Translations under genes and position numbers: made by a program
Shown: positions 62,080 to 64,000 of the stretch, piece after piece
Position numbering within the stretch: position 1 is the stretch's first letter
Layout of the letters: each line of letters begins with the position of its first letter
The notes under the pieces: model-generated
Seen by the model: only the letters and a program-made list of their open reading frames with translations
Told to the model about the DNA's origin: nothing
Database searches by the model: none
Origin: Halomonas faecis
Lineage (GTDB): Bacteria > Pseudomonadota > Gammaproteobacteria > Pseudomonadales > Halomonadaceae
NCBI RefSeq assembly: GCF_010993975.1
Contig: NZ_JAACZO010000010.1
Location: 1 to 64,000, forward strand
Direction of reading: 5' to 3'
DNA length: 64,000 nucleotides

Positions 62080-63327
62080 ATGAGCGTTTCCATCGACGGC
62101 CAGCGGCTCTGGGCGAGCTTGATGGCCATGGCCGAGATTGGCCCCACCGAAAACGGCGGCAATAGTCGCCTGGCATTGACCGAAGAGGATGCCGCCGGGC
62201 GGCGCCTGCTGATCGAGTGGTGCGAGGCGCTTGGCTGCACGCTGAGGGTCGATCGGGTCGGCAACCTTTTTTTCCGTCGCCTTGGTAGGCGCGACGACCT
62301 CGAACCGGTGGCCATTGGCAGCCATCTCGATACCCAGCCCAAGGGCGGTCGCTTCGACGGTGTCCTGGGTGTGCTGGCGGGGCTCGAGGTGTTCCGCACC
62401 CTGCATGAGCGGGGCATCGTCACCGAGCGCCCGCTGGAGCTGGTGGTGTGGACCAACGAGGAGGGCAGCCGTTTCGCCCCGGCCATGGTGGCCTCCGGCA
62501 CCTATGCCGGCGAGTTCAGCGTCGAGTCGACCCTGGCACGCGAGGATCGCGACGGCGTCTCCTTCGGCGAGGCGCTGGCCGCCTGCGGCTTCGCCGGCGA
62601 GCTGCCGGTGGGCGAGCCGCGACTCGACGCCTTCTTCGAGTTGCACATCGAGCAGGGGGCGGTGCTGGAAGAGGAGCAAGAGGCCATCGGCGTGGTCACC
62701 GGCGTGCAGGGCATGCGCTGGTTCGACGTCATCCTGCGGGGCCAGTCGGCCCATGCCGGGCCTACGCCGATGCGTTATCGCCACGACGCCTTGGCCGCTG
62801 CGGCACGCCTGATCGATCGCCTGCAGGCTCTGGCCATGACCGACGGCAGCGGCGCCACCAAGGTGACCTTCGGCTGCCTGGAGATCGACAGCCCCTCGCG
62901 CAACGTGATTCCTGGCGAGGTGCGTCTAACTCTGGACCTGCGCCACGTCGATGAAAACGAGTTGGATGCACTGGAGGCCCGCTACGACCGGGAGCTGGCA
63001 GACGCGGCCGAGGCCTTCGGCGTGGCAGCGACCAGCGAGCGGATCTGGGCGTCGCCGGTCGTCAACTTCGACGCCGGCTGTATCGAGGCTGTCGAACGCG
63101 CTGCTCGCGCTCAGGGAGTGCCATACCGACGGATGATGAGCGGTGCCGGCCATGATGCGGTGTACGTGTCGCGGGTGGCGCCGACCTCGATGGTCTTCAT
63201 TCCCTGCCGCGACGGCATCAGCCACAACGAGGCCGAGTACGCCACGCCGGAGCACTGTGCCCTGGGCGCCCAGGTGCTCTGCGATGCCCTGCTGGAACGC
63301 GCCAACCGTCAAGGAGGTGTGCAATGA
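62080..63327 (+). CDS. M20 family Zn hydrolase (N-carbamoyl-amino acid/allantoate amidohydrolase)
   Basis: A 415-residue M20C enzyme: metal sites AIGSHLDTQPKGGRFDG (His82, Asp93), WTNEEGSRF (Glu127/Glu128) and ELHIEQG (His about 192), plus the dimerisation-domain arginine and asparagine region (GQSAHAGPTPMRYRHD; SRNVIPGEV). Family members cleave N-carbamoyl-L-amino acids, N-carbamoyl-beta-alanine or allantoate, and sequence alone does not separate these. It is coupled by ATGA to the downstream aldehyde dehydrogenase gene and divergent from the aminotransferase gene. If the substrate is N-carbamoyl-beta-alanine, the three enzymes form one route. Confidence 0.9.
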   Translation: MSVSIDGQRLWASLMAMAEIGPTENGGNSRLALTEEDAAGRRLLIEWCEALGCTLRVDRVGNLFFRRLGRRDDLEPVAIGSHLDTQPKGGRFDGVLGVLAGLEVFRTLHERGIVTERPLELVVWTNEEGSRFAPAMVASGTYAGEFSVESTLAREDRDGVSFGEALAACGFAGELPVGEPRLDAFFELHIEQGAVLEEEQEAIGVVTGVQGMRWFDVILRGQSAHAGPTPMRYRHDALAAAARLIDRLQALAMTDGSGATKVTFGCLEIDSPSRNVIPGEVRLTLDLRHVDENELDALEARYDRELADAAEAFGVAATSERIWASPVVNFDAGCIEAVERAARAQGVPYRRMMSGAGHDAVYVSRVAPTSMVFIPCRDGISHNEAEYATPEHCALGAQVLCDALLERANRQGGVQ

Positions 63328-64000
63328 GCATTGAGATTCCCAGAACCCGCGACGATTGGCACGCCCTGGCCGAGTCACTCGGCTTCGAGGCCCGTGCCTT
63401 CATCGACGACGCCTTCGTCGCTGCCGACAGCGGCGATACCTTCGAGTCGCGCAACCCGGCCACCGGCGAGATCCTGGCCCAGGTGGCGAGCTGCGACGAG
63501 CCCGACGCCGAGCGCGCCGTGGCGGCGGCGCGCCAGGCCTTCGCCGGCGGCGAGTGGTCGCGCCTGGCGCCGGCCAAGCGCAAGAGGATCCTGCAGCGCC
63601 TGGCCGACCTGATGGAGGCCAACAAGCACGAGCTGGCACTGCTCGACACCCTCGACATGGGCAAGCCCATCTCCAGTTCGCTCGGCGACATGAACGGTGC
63701 CATTGCTTGCATTCGCTACCAGGCCGAGTGCATCGACAAGCTCTACGGCGAGGTGGCGCCCACCGGTGAGGATAGCCTGGCGCTGGTGCTGCGCGAACCC
63801 ATCGGCGTGGTGGCGGCCATCGTGCCGTGGAACTTCCCGCTGATGATGACCGCCTGGAAGATCGCCCCGGCGCTGGCCGCCGGCAATAGCGTCATCCTCA
63901 AACCCTCGGAGAAGTCGCCGCTCTCGGCGCTGCGCCTGGCTCAACTGACCCGGGAGGCCGGTTTCCCCAAGGGCGTCTTCCAGGTGCTGCCGGGCTTCGG
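63324..64000 (+). CDS. Aldehyde dehydrogenase, PuuC/KauB type (truncated by window edge)
   Basis: The first 225 residues of an ALDH: ARAFIDDAFVAADSGDTFESRNPATGEILAQVA, AKRKRILQRLADLMEANKHELALLDTLDMGKPI, and VVAAIVPWNFPLMMTAWKIAPALAAGNSVILKPSEKSPLSALRLAQL, which closely tracks gamma-glutamyl-gamma-aminobutyraldehyde dehydrogenase PuuC. The catalytic cysteine and glutamate lie past the window end. It uses NAD(P) to oxidise aminoaldehydes made by aminotransferases such as the one at 60504-61913. AAGGAGGT precedes the ATG, which overlaps the stop of the hydrolase gene. Confidence 0.92.
   Translation, partial: MSIEIPRTRDDWHALAESLGFEARAFIDDAFVAADSGDTFESRNPATGEILAQVASCDEPDAERAVAAARQAFAGGEWSRLAPAKRKRILQRLADLMEANKHELALLDTLDMGKPISSSLGDMNGAIACIRYQAECIDKLYGEVAPTGEDSLALVLREPIGVVAAIVPWNFPLMMTAWKIAPALAAGNSVILKPSEKSPLSALRLAQLTREAGFPKGVFQVLPGF

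Noticed and set aside
60781-62784. A 667-codon minus-strand frame spanning the aminotransferase and the M20 gene
   Set aside because: It crosses two genes with convincing motifs on other frames and shows low-complexity shadow composition.

Overview
The window is a high-GC, gene-dense gammaproteobacterial chromosome segment. Its gene content fits the Halomonadaceae (Halomonas or a close relative): MipA/OmpV outer-membrane protein, ArgP/ArgO, DbpA, SoxR, NhaC-type antiporter, DUF1127 next to a LysR gene, many LysR regulators and RND pumps. This placement rests on protein resemblance read by eye; there is no rRNA in the window. I saw no tRNA, rRNA, CRISPR array or prophage. The only mobile DNA is a probable insertion-sequence end at the left edge.

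Left part (1-6.8 kb) is a scarred region. It holds a ychJ gene cut by the IS end, a hipB antitoxin whose hipA partner has lost its kinase core, three hipB-type operators spaced exactly 50 bp apart, a second tiny SEC-C zinc-motif ORF, and a mipA gene whose 3' end is fused to what looks like a histidine-kinase fragment. After it come two RidA-family genes, a glutamine amidotransferase and a LysR regulator. From 6.9 to 25 kb the layout is ordinary accessory metabolism: a cold-shock protein, a beta-propeller protein with a TPR/winged-helix regulator, an N-acyl amino acid import and hydrolysis block (SSF transporter, DUF3311 protein, M20 amidohydrolase, LysR, LysE exporter), GST plus MFS with LysR, aldo/keto reductase with an XRE/MmyB regulator, an AlkX-type DNA glycosylase, a YghU-like GST, RlpA-like protein, DUF6064 protein, a Tat-exported aldo/keto reductase, and the divergent argP-argO pair.

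From 26 to 39 kb: an orphan FtsH C-terminus, DUF4399 protein, a membrane diguanylate cyclase, RND pump 1 (adaptor plus pump), a YebC/YeeN protein, a creatinase-like M24 protein, a zinc-free alcohol dehydrogenase, DbpA and a RIO kinase. They are followed by the scar of a deleted divergent quinone-reductase/LysR pair. From 39.5 to 48 kb: soxR with a SoxR box facing an ABC exporter, then a LysR gene with a perfect dyad facing a second RND pump that ends in a RidA paralogue of the gene at 3.2 kb.

From 48 to 64 kb: a GNAT/PaiB/GNAT operon opposite a MocR regulator, YrhK protein, a nitroreductase/EamA operon opposite marR with an operator between them, a second SoxR box in front of an FMN reductase and an arylamine N-acetyltransferase, AhpD-like protein opposite an AraC regulator, DUF1127/LysR, and a catabolic block (NhaC antiporter, class III aminotransferase, M20 carbamoyl-amidohydrolase, PuuC-like aldehyde dehydrogenase cut by the window edge).

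The common theme is detoxification and efflux run by many local regulators: six intact LysR genes plus SoxR, MarR, MocR, AraC, XRE and HipB. The most useful observations are the two matching SoxR promoters, the 50-bp phased operators of a decayed hip locus, and three deletion or fusion scars.
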